From positions 12,793,619-12,857,618 of the forward strand of contig OX328123.1 in the NCBI GenBank assembly GCA_946811695.1: a DNA stretch of 64,000 nt, given 5' to 3'. Made by a program: the position numbers and the translations under genes. The notes under the pieces were generated by a model that was not told the DNA's origin, ran no database searches, and worked only from the letters and a program-made list of their open reading frames with translations. Of the stretch, positions 35,641 to 48,459 are shown piece by piece (position 1 is the first letter of the stretch; the number at the start of each line of letters is the position of its first letter). The DNA is from Gonocerus acuteangulatus (lineage: Eukaryota; Arthropoda; Insecta; Hemiptera; Coreidae).

Positions 35641-37907
35641 TGTCTCCACTTCCGTAATGCTTCTACTATCGCATAAGCTTCTTTCTCAATAGACGAATGA
35701 AGCTGTTCGGCCTTGGTGAGAGATCTTGAGAAAAAGGCAACCGGTTTCTTGTCTTGAGATAGTGTGGCTCCAATGGCATAATCAGATGCGTCCGTTTCAA
35801 CAGTTAGTGGAGTGTTGTTGTCGATTGAAGATACCACAGCATTTTGAATGTCTAGCTTAATGGACTCAAATGTTTTCACAGCTTCTAAACTGAGAGGTAT
35901 AGGACTTCTGACTAATACTTGGATTTTCTCAGCAAACATTGGTATGAATGGGGCAAAATGGGAGAACATACCTATAGCTCGACGGAGAGAAGATGAGGTA
36001 CCTGGGATTGGCAATTCACGGAGAGGTTGCAACCTTTCAGGATCTGGACTAATTGTTTTGTGGCGAATGATAAATCCCAAAAGCTTTATTGTGCTTAATG
36101 AGAATGCACTTTTCTGTAGATTTATTGTTAAATTGTACTTAGCAACAGCCTTTAGAAATTTTTCTAAATTTTGATCATGTTCTTGTTGATCACGACCACA
36201 GATTGTCACATCGTCCAAATATACCTCAATTCCTTGAAGATTTTCTGCGGCAACTATGTTCATTATAGCTCTTTGAAAAGCCGGAACTCCATTCCTAACA
36301 CCAAACGGAATACGAGTGAATTGATATAGTCGTCCACAGGCTTCAAAGGCTGTATAAGGTCTGTCCTCAGGTGTGATAGGAATTTGGTGATACGCACTGC
36401 GGAGGTCAATCGAACTGAAAACTCTATATGAAGCAACTCTATTAATAATGTCATCTATCCTTGGGAGTGGGAATGCATCTAATTCAGTGAACCTGTTGAT
36501 TGTCTGGGAGTAGTCGACAACCATCCTACGCCGGTGATTAGGGGATTCCACAACCAATACTTGAGCTCGCCATGGTGAAATGCTCTCTTCAATGATGCCA
36601 TCTTCTAGCAATTTCTTTATTTCATTTTCAATGAATTTCGTATCCGGGGCAGAATGTCTACGCGATCTTATTGATATTGGCTTGCAGTTAGGAGATAAAT
36701 TAGTAAACAGTTGAGCAGGTTCTACATTAGCAACTGCAACACTACAAATATTCAAGGGAGCTTCAGTTCCTCCAAATGTTACCTGAATTGAAGAATGTCT
36801 ATTTAGGATGTCATGACCTATTATGATGTCCGTACAAAGATCTCTAAGGATGCTAACTGTTACACCATTGTATTCATGATCCTGTAACTGAAGGTTTATC
36901 CTACATTGACCCTTAATTTGGGATTTCAAGGAGGTTGATGCCATAGCAACATCTTCTACTTTACAGGGAATCACAGGAATTTTAAGTTTTGAGACAGTGG
37001 AATGACTAATGAAAGTACCAGTGCTACCTGTGTCTATCAAACCATGAGCATTTGAGCCATTAATCTTGACAGTAACAACAGCTTTTCTTAGATTTGAAGG
37101 TAGAGATGCTAAACAATTAGTGGAATTTGTTGGACGCCGGGGTGATACTGAATATTTATCCTTATTTCTACATACCTTCTGGTAGTGACCCTTGATCCCA
37201 CAGCTTCTACAGATAGCCTCCCTGGCTGGGCAGATGGATCTACTGTGTTTCTGGAAACCGCAAAAGTAGCACTTTGGACTGACTGATGAGATTGATTGAG
37301 GAGCTGGTCGAGAGTCTTCTTCGCTGTGGCTTGGATCCGATTCCTTCTTCATTGAGACTGTATTGATGGTCGATGGAGTCAAATATTCCTGGGATTGATG
37401 TTCCGCGAGCTCCAACGATCTTGCTTGAGTAACTGTTTCTTCTAGGGTTAAAGTGTGATTTTCCAATAATCTCTGACGAATATGGGATGACCGCAACCCA
37501 TCTATAAATGCATCTCTAACAGATTCATCTCTGTTAATTTCAGCACTAACAGCTTTAAAATTACAATCTTTAGCCAAACGTTTAAGAGATTCGACGTACC
37601 TGTCAATAGTTTCCCCAGGTTCCTGGCGTCGAGTCTTGAGCTTATGTCGAACAAATATTTCATTGATTGGTTTAATATATAGACTTTTTAAAATTGCAAC
37701 AGCATCATTATATGTTCCACATTCACTCACATATTCATAGACTGAAGGAGAAATAAAGTTAGTTAACACTTTGAGTCTATCACATTCACGAACATCAGCA
37801 CTAGTAATAAAGTTCTGGAATGTACGAAACCAATGTTTCCATTCTTGTAGAGCTCCATCTTCATTAGGATTGATACTGAATCTTTCAGGGCGTAGAATAC
37901 GATCCAT
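35641..37907 (-). pseudogene. gypsy gag-protease-RT part of the gag-pol frame
   Basis: Starts MDRILRPERF. The Gag capsid-like region covers residues 1-200. Two CCHC zinc knuckles (CX2CX4HX4C) begin at Cys213 and about 235. The retroviral-type aspartic protease has DTGST at Asp292. The reverse transcriptase has YLDD at 563-566 and RIPFGVRNGVPAF before it. RNase H starts near VETDASDYAIG. The frame runs into the inserted element and stops there. Without the insertion and one 8-bp duplication, the frame would stay open into 34272-32936, about 1200 codons in total. No env frame is present. Confidence 0.92.
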
Positions 37908-37935
37908 TCCAAAACAAAAACTAAGTTCAATAAAT

Positions 37936-38096
37936 TGTTATAGAAGAGAAAAGAATAACCTGAAACTAGGCTTTATTGAACTTAGAATAATACTACATAT
38001 TAGACTGAATGAATAGAATAAACAAAAGTAAACAATGAAATATAAAACAGCTGTAAACAATGAAATAAAAAAACAGCTGTTACAAATATTATAACA
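37936..38096 (-). repeat. 5' LTR of the gypsy element
   Basis: Nearly identical to the 3' LTR; the main difference is in the A-run before AACAGCTG. No clear tRNA primer site with a leading TGG was found next to it. Confidence 0.9.
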
Positions 38097-38530
38097 ACCA
38101 CCTATAGAAACCCCGGAATGAATGGCCTAAATACAGATGCCCCGTGGTAAAAAAAATGTAGTTGATTTAAGACAGATTTTCTTTTAATGACAACAGCCAT
38201 TTAAGATTGTAACCAGACATATTTCATACTTAAACGATTTCCTATGACTAATCCATACTGCAATAAAATGTTTGGCTAACGTCAAGTACTTATATGGTTC
38301 AATCGACCTAAATCTTCTAACCTCGCTGTCCTTGTTGATCTAATCGTTTTGTATTGATAGTATCACTAATTGTGTAAGCTTCGTTAGCTGTCATACATAG
38401 GTCATGTATTTTTCTTTGTTTTAAATTGTTCTTGACTCTATAAAAATGGCTGTATCAGGTTATTATATTATATAATTTAGACTATAGTGAAGTTTAATTT
38501 CGATGTAACTGATTTGTTTTTCCTCCTTAG

Positions 38531-40003
38531 ACTCCAGTCGTCCCGAACTTTTCGAAGAAATAAAGTTGTTCAGGAATGCCAGGGAAAGAGAAAAGTAATT
38601 CATGCATTTAATTTATTTTTCACACCTCTATTGAATGTATCTGTATTTTTTGTTTATAATGCATTTTACTACTGTAAGTAACTGATAATAACAATAGCAA
38701 ATTATTATTTGGATCAAGGAGTAATTATTTTGATTACAGTAAAGTATATCTATACATATAATAAAATGTACCGGATCGCTGTCTTTACTAGGAAGATATC
38801 TGAGAAAAAATATCATTTGGTGACTTTGTCAATGCAATAGCACCCAAAATAATGATTGTTAGAATTTTTGTGTATGCATTTGTGCATGCTAATCTCAGAA
38901 ACCGCTCATCTGATTTAGATGTAGTTTCCACTAATATATTGTAGTAAGCTTCACTTAACATTTAGTCTTTGTGACATGTCAATCGTTTCATAAAGAAAAA
39001 AATTATGTTAATGTAAAGAATCATGTCGAACATTTGATAAACTATCTATGTCTATTCTTTCTTCTATAGCTTATATCCATCTATATTAAAATTACTGTTC
39101 TAGTTTTCAATGAGCTTATGTTTCACAATGACAATTAATAAAGGCCAAGTCAGACGTTAAAAGTTGTGGATGTGGATCTAAGTATTAGCTTTTTTCACAT
39201 GGTCAGCTTTATGTGGCTCTGTCACGTGTTAGCAATCCTGGCAGCCAGTATACTTTGATCCCTGATTGCTATACGTTTAATATCGTGTATAGAGAAGCAT
39301 TACTCTAAAGTAGATTTTTTTTTAAGTACCCAAACGATGGTGTTTATAATCCAAAATAAACCAAAAGATATATCCAAAAAATACTGCCCAAAGTCACTAT
39401 TCCACACGGAGAACGTCGTGGGCACAGCTAGTAATTAATAATTTGCTTGGATATAAATCGCTGGTTATGTTTCAGTATATAGTCACAGAGGACAAACCTA
39501 ACTGCAAAACTTAATTAAAAAGTCATAATCTTTAAAATCAAGGATTTTTTATAATACCCAATGTACTCATTTAAATAATTATGTATAAAAAAGTAGTGTA
39601 ATATTAATTTTCAATTGAGCTGTATACTAATTTTTGTTATAAGAATTAATCTACATTCACTTAAAACAATTTTTTAGGTATGATAATATGGCAGATCTAT
39701 TTGCCGTAATAACTACTCTCCAACAACTTGAAAAGGCATATATTCGAGATTGCATTACCGCAAAGGAATACACTGCAGCTTGCTCTAAACTTTTAGTTCA
39801 ATACAAGGCTGCTTTCAAACAAGTTCAGAGTGATGAATTCCCAACCATCGAATCGTTCATCACAAAATACAGAGTAGGTTTTTAATTATTTTATTTGTAT
39901 CCTTTTTTAAGAATATATTTAGGATCCTTTCCCGGCCTTCTCAATATGAAATTATTTTTCATTGAGAAGAGATTATTGACCACAGAGATTATCTAGTGTG
40001 GAG

Positions 40004-40085
<82 letters not shown>

Positions 40086-42743
40086 CACACACACACATAT
40101 ACACATACATACGTAGTATATATATATGTATATAATATGTCGAACCTTGACTAACTCCACAATCAACAATCTCTTCATAATGATCAACGAACATTATTTT
40201 TAATTTTGGCAACTAAGACAATTAATAAAAAAAAAAAAAAAAAAAAAACAATTTTCAAGATTTGTTCAAATTTTTTTCTTTTGTATTTTTTTTTTTTTTT
40301 TTTATATTAAAAAATATTAATGGATTAAATTACATATTCAATAGTGCACCTACAGATCACTACACTATTATAGTGGTGCTATAATAAGGATATAACAAGA
40401 TTGTTTATACGGGAGATAAAATTGTTCTGTTTGCCCGTCCTCTGATTTGTTCTTACTAAAATTCAGCCTAGCCGTGGAAATTAACTTTTGTTAGTAACAA
40501 ATTAACATTTGTCTTTTATTTTTATTTATTTATTTTTTTTTTTTTTACAAGAATGCAATCTCAAACACTTAGGCCCGGTGCACAATGAAGAAACTGGTTT
40601 CATAAAACTCAAGTTGCTTGCAATGGATAGATAGATAACCATAGGTTGGTGCACACATAGTTTCATGAAACTTAGACCCGGTGCACACTGAAGAAACTGG
40701 TTTCGTGAAATGTGAAACTCAAGTTGTTTGCAACTCATAGATAAAAAACCATAGGTTGGTGCACACATTTTTATGAAACTTTTCACTGATTTCATGAAAT
40801 TTGTTATATTGGTTTCCTATTGCTTCCGTTTCACGTCTCCTCAGTGGATCTACTACTTCTAAAATAAGCTATCAAAAACTGCCTTCAACATCCCCAAAAA
40901 ATCCTTAAATTTATCGGGACCTCTGTTTTAGTTCGCGAGCTAAAACAAAACAGCTGTGTTGTCAATCACTAATCGTCAGGTGAACCCAGTACTTGTATTT
41001 TTTTTTCTTATTTTTTAGCCAACACCACAACACAAGCCCATCGTCATCAGAATCCTTCACAAAACATGAAAAACAGTTTCTCCTGTGTGCACACTCCAAT
41101 GAAACCAGTTTCTTCCAGTGCACCGGGCCTTAGGCTTAAAGTATTAGTAAGTAATTTTAAATCATAAAATAATTTTATGGATTTATAATTTTCAGCTTGA
41201 TTGTACTGCAGCTCTTGAAAGAATCAAAGAAGATAGGCCCATTACAATAAAAGATGATAAAGGAAATACCAGCAAGTGCATTGCTGATATTGTTTCTGTA
41301 AGTCGCCTTTTCATTTTTATATTATCTATCTCAGCATTGAAATAAAAAGAGGATGAATTAAAAGAAGGGAAACGAAATTATTAAAAATTATTTTATGATC
41401 CAATTTAATGCAACGTTTTGGACTTCATCCTCCTTCTTCGGGACTGTCTAATTTCACTTGTAAGTCATTTTTAAGTAATCTCATTGCATGGCAGTGCGCT
41501 AGGCAAAGTTCCACCTTCATGACAGTGTGTATCTTTACACAAACAAAAATGACCGGTTTTTTACACCGGTAACCTCTGGTTATGATGTGATGGATTCTCG
41601 AAATTTCAACCATAAATAATTGATTTAGTATTTAAAAAGTCCTGAAAGTTTCAGCTTTGAACTTCAAACCATTTTCGGGACTTGAAGCATACCGGTTTAT
41701 CGGATGCATGTCGAAAAAAATGGATAGAGGTCAAAATTAAACGAAATGTAGACTATAAGACTAGTCAGGGTGTCTACTGCACGAAAAATTCACAACAGTC
41801 ATGAAAATGTCACGAAATTGAAAATAGGGTACAAAAATCACGAAAAAGTCATGAATTTTGAAACCAAGTCACGAAATTGCAGTTTTTACCGGAGTGTAAT
41901 GTAATCCCGGTACTTCGGCGCATTCGTAATTGCCGCCGTTTTGTATGCATTTACAAATCAATTATTCATTTGTTAAATATATGCAGACCTAAATATTGAA
42001 ATTCTATACACCGGGCCAATTTTAAGCCAATAGTTAAGGATTTTTAATTTTGATTGAAATTATTTTCTTTTTAATGAGCATGAAATTTGCTTTTCAAATC
42101 ATTAAAATGTCACGAAAAATCCCGAAATTGGCCTTCACAAAAGTAGTAGACCCCCGCTAGTACATATTTAATGTAAAATGACTAAAATAAAATGGCACAC
42201 AGTTAGAATTATACTGCCTCAGTTGAAAGCTATAAAGTGAACTGGCAACAAGTACGTATTTGATCACAGAGAGGCTTTCCGGGAATTTTTCTACGGACCC
42301 CGTCTGGCACCACAGGGTTGTTGGGGGGGGGGATATCACAGAATTTATGCATAAGAACTGAAGAGGCGCACTTTCAATGTTGAGCCTTGACACCTGTGCC
42401 GTACCGGTTTAGAGGAATTTTACTGTACATAAAATATCTGTTGTATTCTGAAAAAAAAAAAATTGTTTTGTTTTAGTTGTTTATCACGCTGATGGATAAG
42501 CTTCGATTAGGCATTAAAGCAATGGACGAGCTACAGCCTGATCTTCGAGACCTCTATGATACTATGAGTCTTCTTTCACTTCTACCGTCAGACTTCGAAG
42601 GTAAAGCAAAAGTCGGAGAGTGGCTTTCTCAACTTGACGCAATGCATGCTTCCGATGAACTCACTGAGCAACAAGTGAGGCAGCTCATATTCGATCTTGA
42701 ATCGTCCTATAATGCTTTCAACAAATTATTGCATAATACATGA
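38531..42743 (+). CDS. Vps28: VPS28, ESCRT-I subunit, 4 exons found
   Basis: Vacuolar protein sorting 28, a core ESCRT-I subunit that binds TSG101/VPS23 through its N-terminal part and ESCRT-II through its C-terminal four-helix domain; it acts in endosomal sorting of ubiquitinated cargo. Exons: 38531-38594, 39678-39873, 41196-41297 and 42477-42743 (stop TGA). Splice phases agree: exon 2 completes the lysine codon split by the first junction, and the later junctions fall between codons. Segments match the family closely: [79 protein letters not shown]. About 209 codons are visible; VPS28 is usually 210-220, so only the initiating exon, a few codons, is missing. The first visible exon starts two bases before the first full codon, so the missing exon must end with one base of a codon. 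Introns hold a Helitron-like element, microsatellites, a Harbinger-like MITE and another terminal-inverted-repeat element. AATAAA at 42984-42989 is a plausible polyadenylation signal. Confidence 0.95.
38749..39430 (+). mobile_element. Helitron-like element in the VPS28 intron
   Basis: Begins TCTATACATATAATAAAA after A and ends GTGGGCACAGCTAG before T, comparable to 10029-10813. No coding capacity. Confidence 0.5.
40007..40140. repeat. (TA)n/(CA)n microsatellite
   Basis: About 33 TA units followed by about 11 CA units and a degenerate TA tail. Confidence 0.95.
40572..41129. mobile_element. PIF/Harbinger-like MITE
   Basis: Ends GGCCCGGTGCACA and TGCACCGGGCC, flanked by TTA on both sides (40569-40571, 41130-41132). 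The left terminal segment is repeated once at about 40675, so the left end is duplicated in tandem. A related right end lies at 43520-43738. Confidence 0.75.
41766..42156. mobile_element. CAGGGTGTCTACTGC terminal-repeat element in the VPS28 intron
   Basis: The 5-bp CTAGT duplicates at 41761-41765 and 42157-42161. The right end reads GTAGTAGACCCCCG. Shortest complete member seen, 391 bases. Confidence 0.75.
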
Positions 42744-42983
42744 GCTTTCTTGGAGATATTCTTCTTTTATTTTTTAATGTAAATGGTTAATATTAACTAT
42801 TACTAAAGTTATGCTATATTTAAAACTGTAAGTTATTTGTTGTTATATTTGTTATTGAAGTTTATATTTCTTGAATATAATTTTTCACTACGAACGATTA
42901 AGCTAATATTAAGCAAATTAATTTCCACGAATAGACTATTTTTGTCAACATGTTTGTAACTATTTGTACATGAAACTGAACTC

Positions 42984-42989
42984 AATAAA
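42984..42989 (+). promoter_or_regulatory. Candidate polyadenylation signal of VPS28
   Basis: Canonical AATAAA about 240 bases after the VPS28 stop codon. No closer canonical hexamer was noticed. Confidence 0.45.
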
Positions 42990-43239
42990 GGGATCTACTG
43001 AATATGTGATTTTATTCAATGTAAACAATTTTTCCCTAAATTTTTTAAGAACACTAGCTGATGTACTCATCGTTGACGGATTTATAGGGAAATTCGGAAC
43101 TCTGATGGACTTGATGGTTAAAAACATAATTTTATGACACACATCGGTCAGAGAGCACAAATTAAAAATTGATTACTTCAAGAGACAGAAATAACACACT
43201 TTCTTTGTTTCTTATCTTCCACGAACATACATAAATTCT

Positions 43240-43738
43240 ATAGTACCTGTAAAAAGGCCAGGGAAATTGTAATCAAAGTCTGCATTAGACTGCACACTCT
43301 ACCGTCCTTTTCTCTACCGTTGACTGCTCCAGCAGTCGAGAGCGGCTGGGACCTGTGTACGAGGAAAGGGCCCCACGTACCATTGACTTTTCCTGCAGTC
43401 AAGAGCTCCTCATATTTCTCACCGTATTTCTCTTCTAATTTCTCGGCTTTATAGCTATCTAGCATTACTGCATATCATTAGACAGTATTTGAATGAAGTT
43501 TTTCTTTCGAGGTATTCAGCTCATCAGCTGCCGATCCCTAATCAACAGGTGAACCCAGTATTTGTGGTATTTTTGCCACCACCACCACAATGCAAGCGCA
43601 TCATCATCAGAATCCATCATAAAACTGATGAAAAACCATTGCTTCTGTGTGTACGTTTCAATGAAACGGTTTTCTTGTAACCCATTACATGAAATCAGTT
43701 TCATAAAACAGGTTTCTTTCGAGTGCACCGCGCCTAAG
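43240..43738. repeat. Repeat DNA downstream of VPS28
   Basis: 43240-43510 is the inverted relative of 19440-19760. 43520-43738 matches the right half of the Harbinger-like MITE and ends GTGCACCGCGCC before TAA. Confidence 0.55.
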
Positions 43739-44084
43739 GACTCTAATTTGTAGAACAATCACAAACTATATATCCATTGCGACAATTTTGTTCCACAAGT
43801 TGCCTCTAATACGAATGATTAATCATTTGGCATGGAGGATACAATGGCTTCCCTTTTACTGGTTGTGTTTTCAGATTATGAAACTCAACATCAATGTCCA
43901 AGAGGATGGGACGATTTCTTCATCTAATTGCACACAAAAGAATACTTTGGGACAATGCATGTAAACTAACCCTCCTCCTGTAAGTCAAAAGACCTTCATA
44001 ACATTCAACTATGAATTGCATATCCCAGCCTCCTAACATTTCTCTGCAGAACTAGATATTCACTATAGTGTGAAAAATATAGCT

Positions 44085-44215
44085 TGTTACTTGGTTAGGA
44101 ACGGGTAGGGGGAGGTGGAGGCGCCTCTAGCCAATGACGGCCTTGCTGGGTTACTACCCATCCCTCTCCCAGTCCTGTGCCTTGCCATTTACGTCTCGGC
44201 TTTCAAATGATCTAG
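44085..44215. repeat. Interspersed repeat related to 25133-25321
   Basis: Shares the GGAGGCGCCTCTAGCCAATG region in inverted orientation. Confidence 0.5.
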
Positions 44216-44221
44216 TTCTCT

Positions 44222-44514
44222 TTACTGGTTTAGAAAGATGATGCTTGTAAAAAAACAAGCAAGAAAGATTCAGGAAGACTTGAACAGGATCACCGCTTGG
44301 GCCAAGACTAACAAATTAAAGTTGAACGCTGAAAAGTCCAAAGTGGCAGTGAAAGGCTCAGCTCCCCTCTTGAAATCTCTCCCTCCTTTCACCATTGATT
44401 CCAGTCCTATTCAATATGTCTCCTCTGCTAAGAACCTGGAACTTGTTTTTGACCAAACCCTATCCTGGGAAAATCACTTATCCCTAATCACTCGTTGCTC
44501 CATAGCCACCCTTA
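44222..44514 (+). pseudogene. LINE RT thumb fragment, 5' piece
   Basis: Frame with RITAWAKTNKLKLNAEKSK, FTIDSSPIQYVSSAKNL and SWENHLSLITR, typical of LINE reverse transcriptases after the YxDD box. It breaks at 44514 and its continuation is at 48460. Confidence 0.75.
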
Positions 44515-44929
44515 GGCCTTAGGCTTCAGAAATAGCGAGAAAACAGACAGAGGAGGTCCGTAGGACCCAGTTCAGAAACGGTAACGCAAATTGAACCCAG
44601 CTGAGTAACTTGCCTAGTTCCGATAGAAGCCACGCGCTGCGTTGCTGAGCCTTGAGTCCAAATCTGACGATACGAAAACAGTACGCTTTTTTTATCGTTT
44701 GTATTTTTAAAAAAATGAAAGAGGGGGAAGTCTAGGAACTTTTTGAGAAAAAGAGAAACTCATGGCGAGTTTAATATTTTAAAAACGATTTCGGATACAT
44801 AAAGTAATATAAAGTCGATTTAAAAATATAGTGAAACAAAAATATTATCTTATAATATCCTCCAAAAGAAAATTCTGAGGTCAAGCTAAATTAAAAACAC
44901 CCTAGTATGATCATCACATATTCCATAAA

Positions 44930-46345
44930 TCTTTCATTTATTTATTTCCTCTTCTTACACACACGTTTTGGCCTTCAGGCCATTTTCAAATCACTAGAAA
45001 AAAAAATGAAGTGTTAACATCTCATTGGACCCTCAAAGCCATTTATATTAATATAACTTTAGAATTTTCTTTTTTAAACCTAATTTTAATTTTTAAATCC
45101 TTCTCCCAAATTTTAATTAATTTGCCCAGTTAAAAACATTTTTTCTTTCTTCTCTACAAAATTTCCAATTTTCTTACTTATATTATTTCTAAGGCTATTA
45201 AAATGGTTTTTACAAGTATCTAATGATTTTAAAATACACTCTACATCTACTATTACATTTATTATATCTATCTGGGCATTCGTCAGAAACAAATCTACAT
45301 TTTCATTTAATTAATTACTACCTAAGGGATTTTTATATCAGTTAAATTCACAACCAGTTCTTTCTTATAAATACTCATTATACTTCTTTATTAGTTCACT
45401 ATCCGCATCATTATTTCTAAATAATAAATTTTATCTTATATTCTTACAATCTACAAAGGTTATATGTTTACCATATTTATACCTTTTTATTATTATGGTG
45501 CATCGATTGCTCGGATCATTAGCGCCATTTTATATCTATTATCACATTTTAGTTTTATTATTTTTATTCTCTGGTATGTTTTTAATTTACCTAGATTTAA
45601 GTTATTTCCTTATCATTACATAATCTATGAAAACATTGAACTCTTCTTAACATTTTACCTTAGCATTAACATTTAGTTTATTAATAATAGAATTTAAATC
45701 TTTCTTAGTACTCCCAACGAGCCAGTATCCTTGATTAATATCAAAACCAATTAGTTCTTCAGCAGATTTATTAAAAATATCAGTATTTTTTAGTTTCTTT
45801 AAAACGTTAGGCTGACAATAACTTTCGAACCATACAGAAAATGTGGTGGAATTTAAATTTTTTTTTTAAATAATAAATTTCCCCCAGTGCCTTAAGGTGC
45901 TTTTTTCTTTCTAAAAACAAATCGTTTACTCAACTTTAATCCACTAAAAATTGTTTACACTCCTCCTTTTTTCTTTTTAAATACTCATTCATCGAAGCTC
46001 CTTTTTGATCTGCTTCCATTCTAATTATATTATAACCGATGGACCCTTCAAGAAAAGACTTGCATCGAAAAAAATGTACTCCACCACAAATGCCACTCAC
46101 ACTGACAAATGCACGTGGAGTAGAACATGAACTGGCACAAGCCAGCAATTTTGATTTTCAAATTTTCTTTGGGGGTAGGAATAAAAAAAATAAAATTATC
46201 TCATATCCTTATTTACTCCAGAAGAAAATTCCGAGGTCCAAGCTTAATTAAAAATGTGATGTTAACACTTACTTTATTTTTCTTCTAGTGATTTGAAAAT
46301 GGCCTAAAGGCCGAAATGTTGCGTGTAAGGAGAGGAAATAAATAA
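44930..46345. repeat. Inverted pair of hammerhead-like terminal segments
   Basis: About 90 bases at 44950-45040 recur inverted at 46258-46345. The plus copy at 46293 reads TTGAAAA, extra T, GGCC/GGCC stem, GAAATGTT. The minus copy near 44985 has the same layout. Cores are degenerate. Possibly ends of a Penelope-like element. Confidence 0.5.
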
Positions 46346-47484
46346 ATAAAATATTTATGGTTTGAGGTGGTGATTATAATAAAGTTGAGGGGTTTTTAAT
46401 TAAAAATACCATTAACATAACAATTGAATTCATACATTTTGAAGGGAGACTAGACTTCAAATTTATTCTCAACGAAATTTGAAATTAAAACAATTGAATT
46501 AACCCCAAAAAATGAAATGAAGTGAATGAAACTTAGGCCATATTTAAAACCTACCAAATGTGTGCCTATTAATGTGTTTACTATATTTTTAAAAGAGTAT
46601 TTACTTTCAATTTCTAATATACAACACGACAACAATTTTATAAAATACATGAGATTATTAAAGTGAAATTAAAGGAAAGGAATGCAGTGCTCAGAGGCCA
46701 ATTGGAAATGAAGTGAAGGTAGCAATATGTCTTAGGCAAGCATAGTTTTATTTTATGTACATATCATATTTAACAATTTTATTTAAAATAACAGAAAAAA
46801 TGAGACAAGAAAAATAATTAACGAACCGGAGAATAAACTAATACAATAAGTAAAATGAGTAAATAGACAAAATAATTCAATCTCAATGAAGGTTTGTGTT
46901 GTTTCTTCCTCATCATGTTAATTGATAATTGTGGGCGTTAGTAAATATGATGGATTATCAGCTAATTCTCAACCATCGTTCCGAGATTGAGGATAAATTT
47001 TGTCTTCAGCTTCCGTAACTGCAACAAATAGTTTTCTTCTTCTTAACTGTTGATATTCCAAGGGCATAACTTTTGTTAGATTGTATATCGAATTCCGTTG
47101 GTAGTTTATCAATTTTGTCTATTGGTCTTCAGCCTTCTTTCCTATAACAACATTTATTAGATATTAGAACACCAATAACATAATGCAATAACATTTCCTT
47201 TCAAATACTTGGCTACTGGGGATATGTTTAAAATAATAGCTATAGGTTGGGAGAAAGGACTGTTCCCAACATTATGTCTAAAGTATGCCGGGCAATATGG
47301 ACACACTTGCAACCTATTTAAATGCCTGAACCTAATGTCAAAACGTGGGAAACAATTACAATAGAGTATGAGAGAAAGTAGCAATTTTATACAATTTTTT
47401 TTTTAGCTATTCACGGTAAACATGTAACCATAAGAAAACCAGCTTTGAGTGGTTCGTCATTCTTTAACTACAAACAATTTTCTC
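46346..47484. other. AT-rich DNA inside the 3.9-kb insertion
   Basis: No coding or repeat content was recognised. Confidence 0.4.
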
Positions 47485-48115
47485 ACTTATTTTTGTTCAC
47501 TTAATACAATTTGCTTTAATTCAATTGTAATCTCAATAATGTTTTTAAGAGTTACTTTATTTTTAAATCTACTAAATTAAATAAATTTATTAAAAATAGG
47601 TAAAATAACCTGAACTTACATAATTCAATCTTATAATACTCACTATTTTTCTTTACTTAATTTATTCTTTTTAATTCAATTGATATATTAATAATATTTT
47701 TGAGTGTTACTACATCTTTAAATGTAAATCTACTTTGTATTTCTATTAAAATAACGAAAACAGGCAAAATAACCTTAACTTATATTATTCATTTTGATAA
47801 TTATACTATTTTTCTTCACTTGATTTATTTGTTTCAGTTCAATTGTTATATTAATAATATTTTCGAGTGTTACTACTTCTTTAAATGTAAATCTACTTTG
47901 TATTTCTATTAAAATAATATAAACAGGTAAAATAACCTGTACTTACATAATTCATTTTTATAATACTCACTATTTTTGTTCACTTAATTTATTTGTTTTA
48001 ACTCAATTGTAATCTCAATAATATTTTAAAGAGTTGCAACGCTTTTAAATGTAAATCTACTTTGCTTTTCAATTAATATGTTAAAAACAGACAAAATAAC
48101 CTGTACTTACCGTTG
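47485..48115. repeat. About four tandem units of ~160 bases
   Basis: Markers such as CACTTAATTTATTTG and AAATGTAAATCTACTTTG recur at a spacing of about 157-164 bases. Confidence 0.75.
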
Positions 48116-48459
48116 TCCGTGTTTAATTCTTTGGCGATTTAATCCCATGTCTGGTCTTTACTTGTCGTCCTCATATAATTCAGAAGACTTGTATCGCACA
48201 ACACAGTAAAAGTTTTCACTTTACATATAAAACTTTCAATGATTAAATGGAATGGCGGGCGAGCCAGTACCGACAGAGGACGTAGGAATCTGTGTGAAAA
48301 CACAAAAACGCCGAGGGACGACAGAGGCCCTTGCCGCGCCTGCGCCTGCGCTGGCTTCAATATGCGGCACTCCATTGAAACTAATGTGTTGCAGAAACGC
48401 CGAGGCCTGTGCTTCGTCTCTGCTGCGTCTGCGCTGGGCTCAATTTGCGCCCGGCCTTA

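Larger units (their letters stand above)
32766..38096 (-). mobile_element. Ty3/gypsy LTR retrotransposon with 160-bp LTRs, interrupted once
   Basis: LTRs 32766-32925 (160 bp) and 37936-38096 (161 bp) begin TGTTATAG and end TATAACA and differ at only a few positions. ACCAC duplicates at 32761-32765 and 38097-38101. Inside, on the minus strand, is a single gag-pol frame separated from the 5' LTR by only about 28 bases. A purine-rich tract lies at the 3' LTR. A DNA element (34281-35632) interrupts the RNase H region. Confidence 0.95.
44515..48456. mobile_element. 3.9-kb insertion splitting the LINE, TTA-flanked
   Basis: TTA at 44512-44514 and 48457-48459 flanks a segment beginning GGCC and ending GGCC. 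Both sides carry a GCGCAAATTGAGCCCAGC-like motif. No transposase frame; it includes the inverted pair 44930-46345 and tandem repeats at 47485-48115. Harbinger-like by flanks only. Confidence 0.5.

Noticed and set aside
38487..38681. 65-codon frame over the first VPS28 exon
   Set aside because: Wrong frame; the family sequence is in the other frame and spliced.
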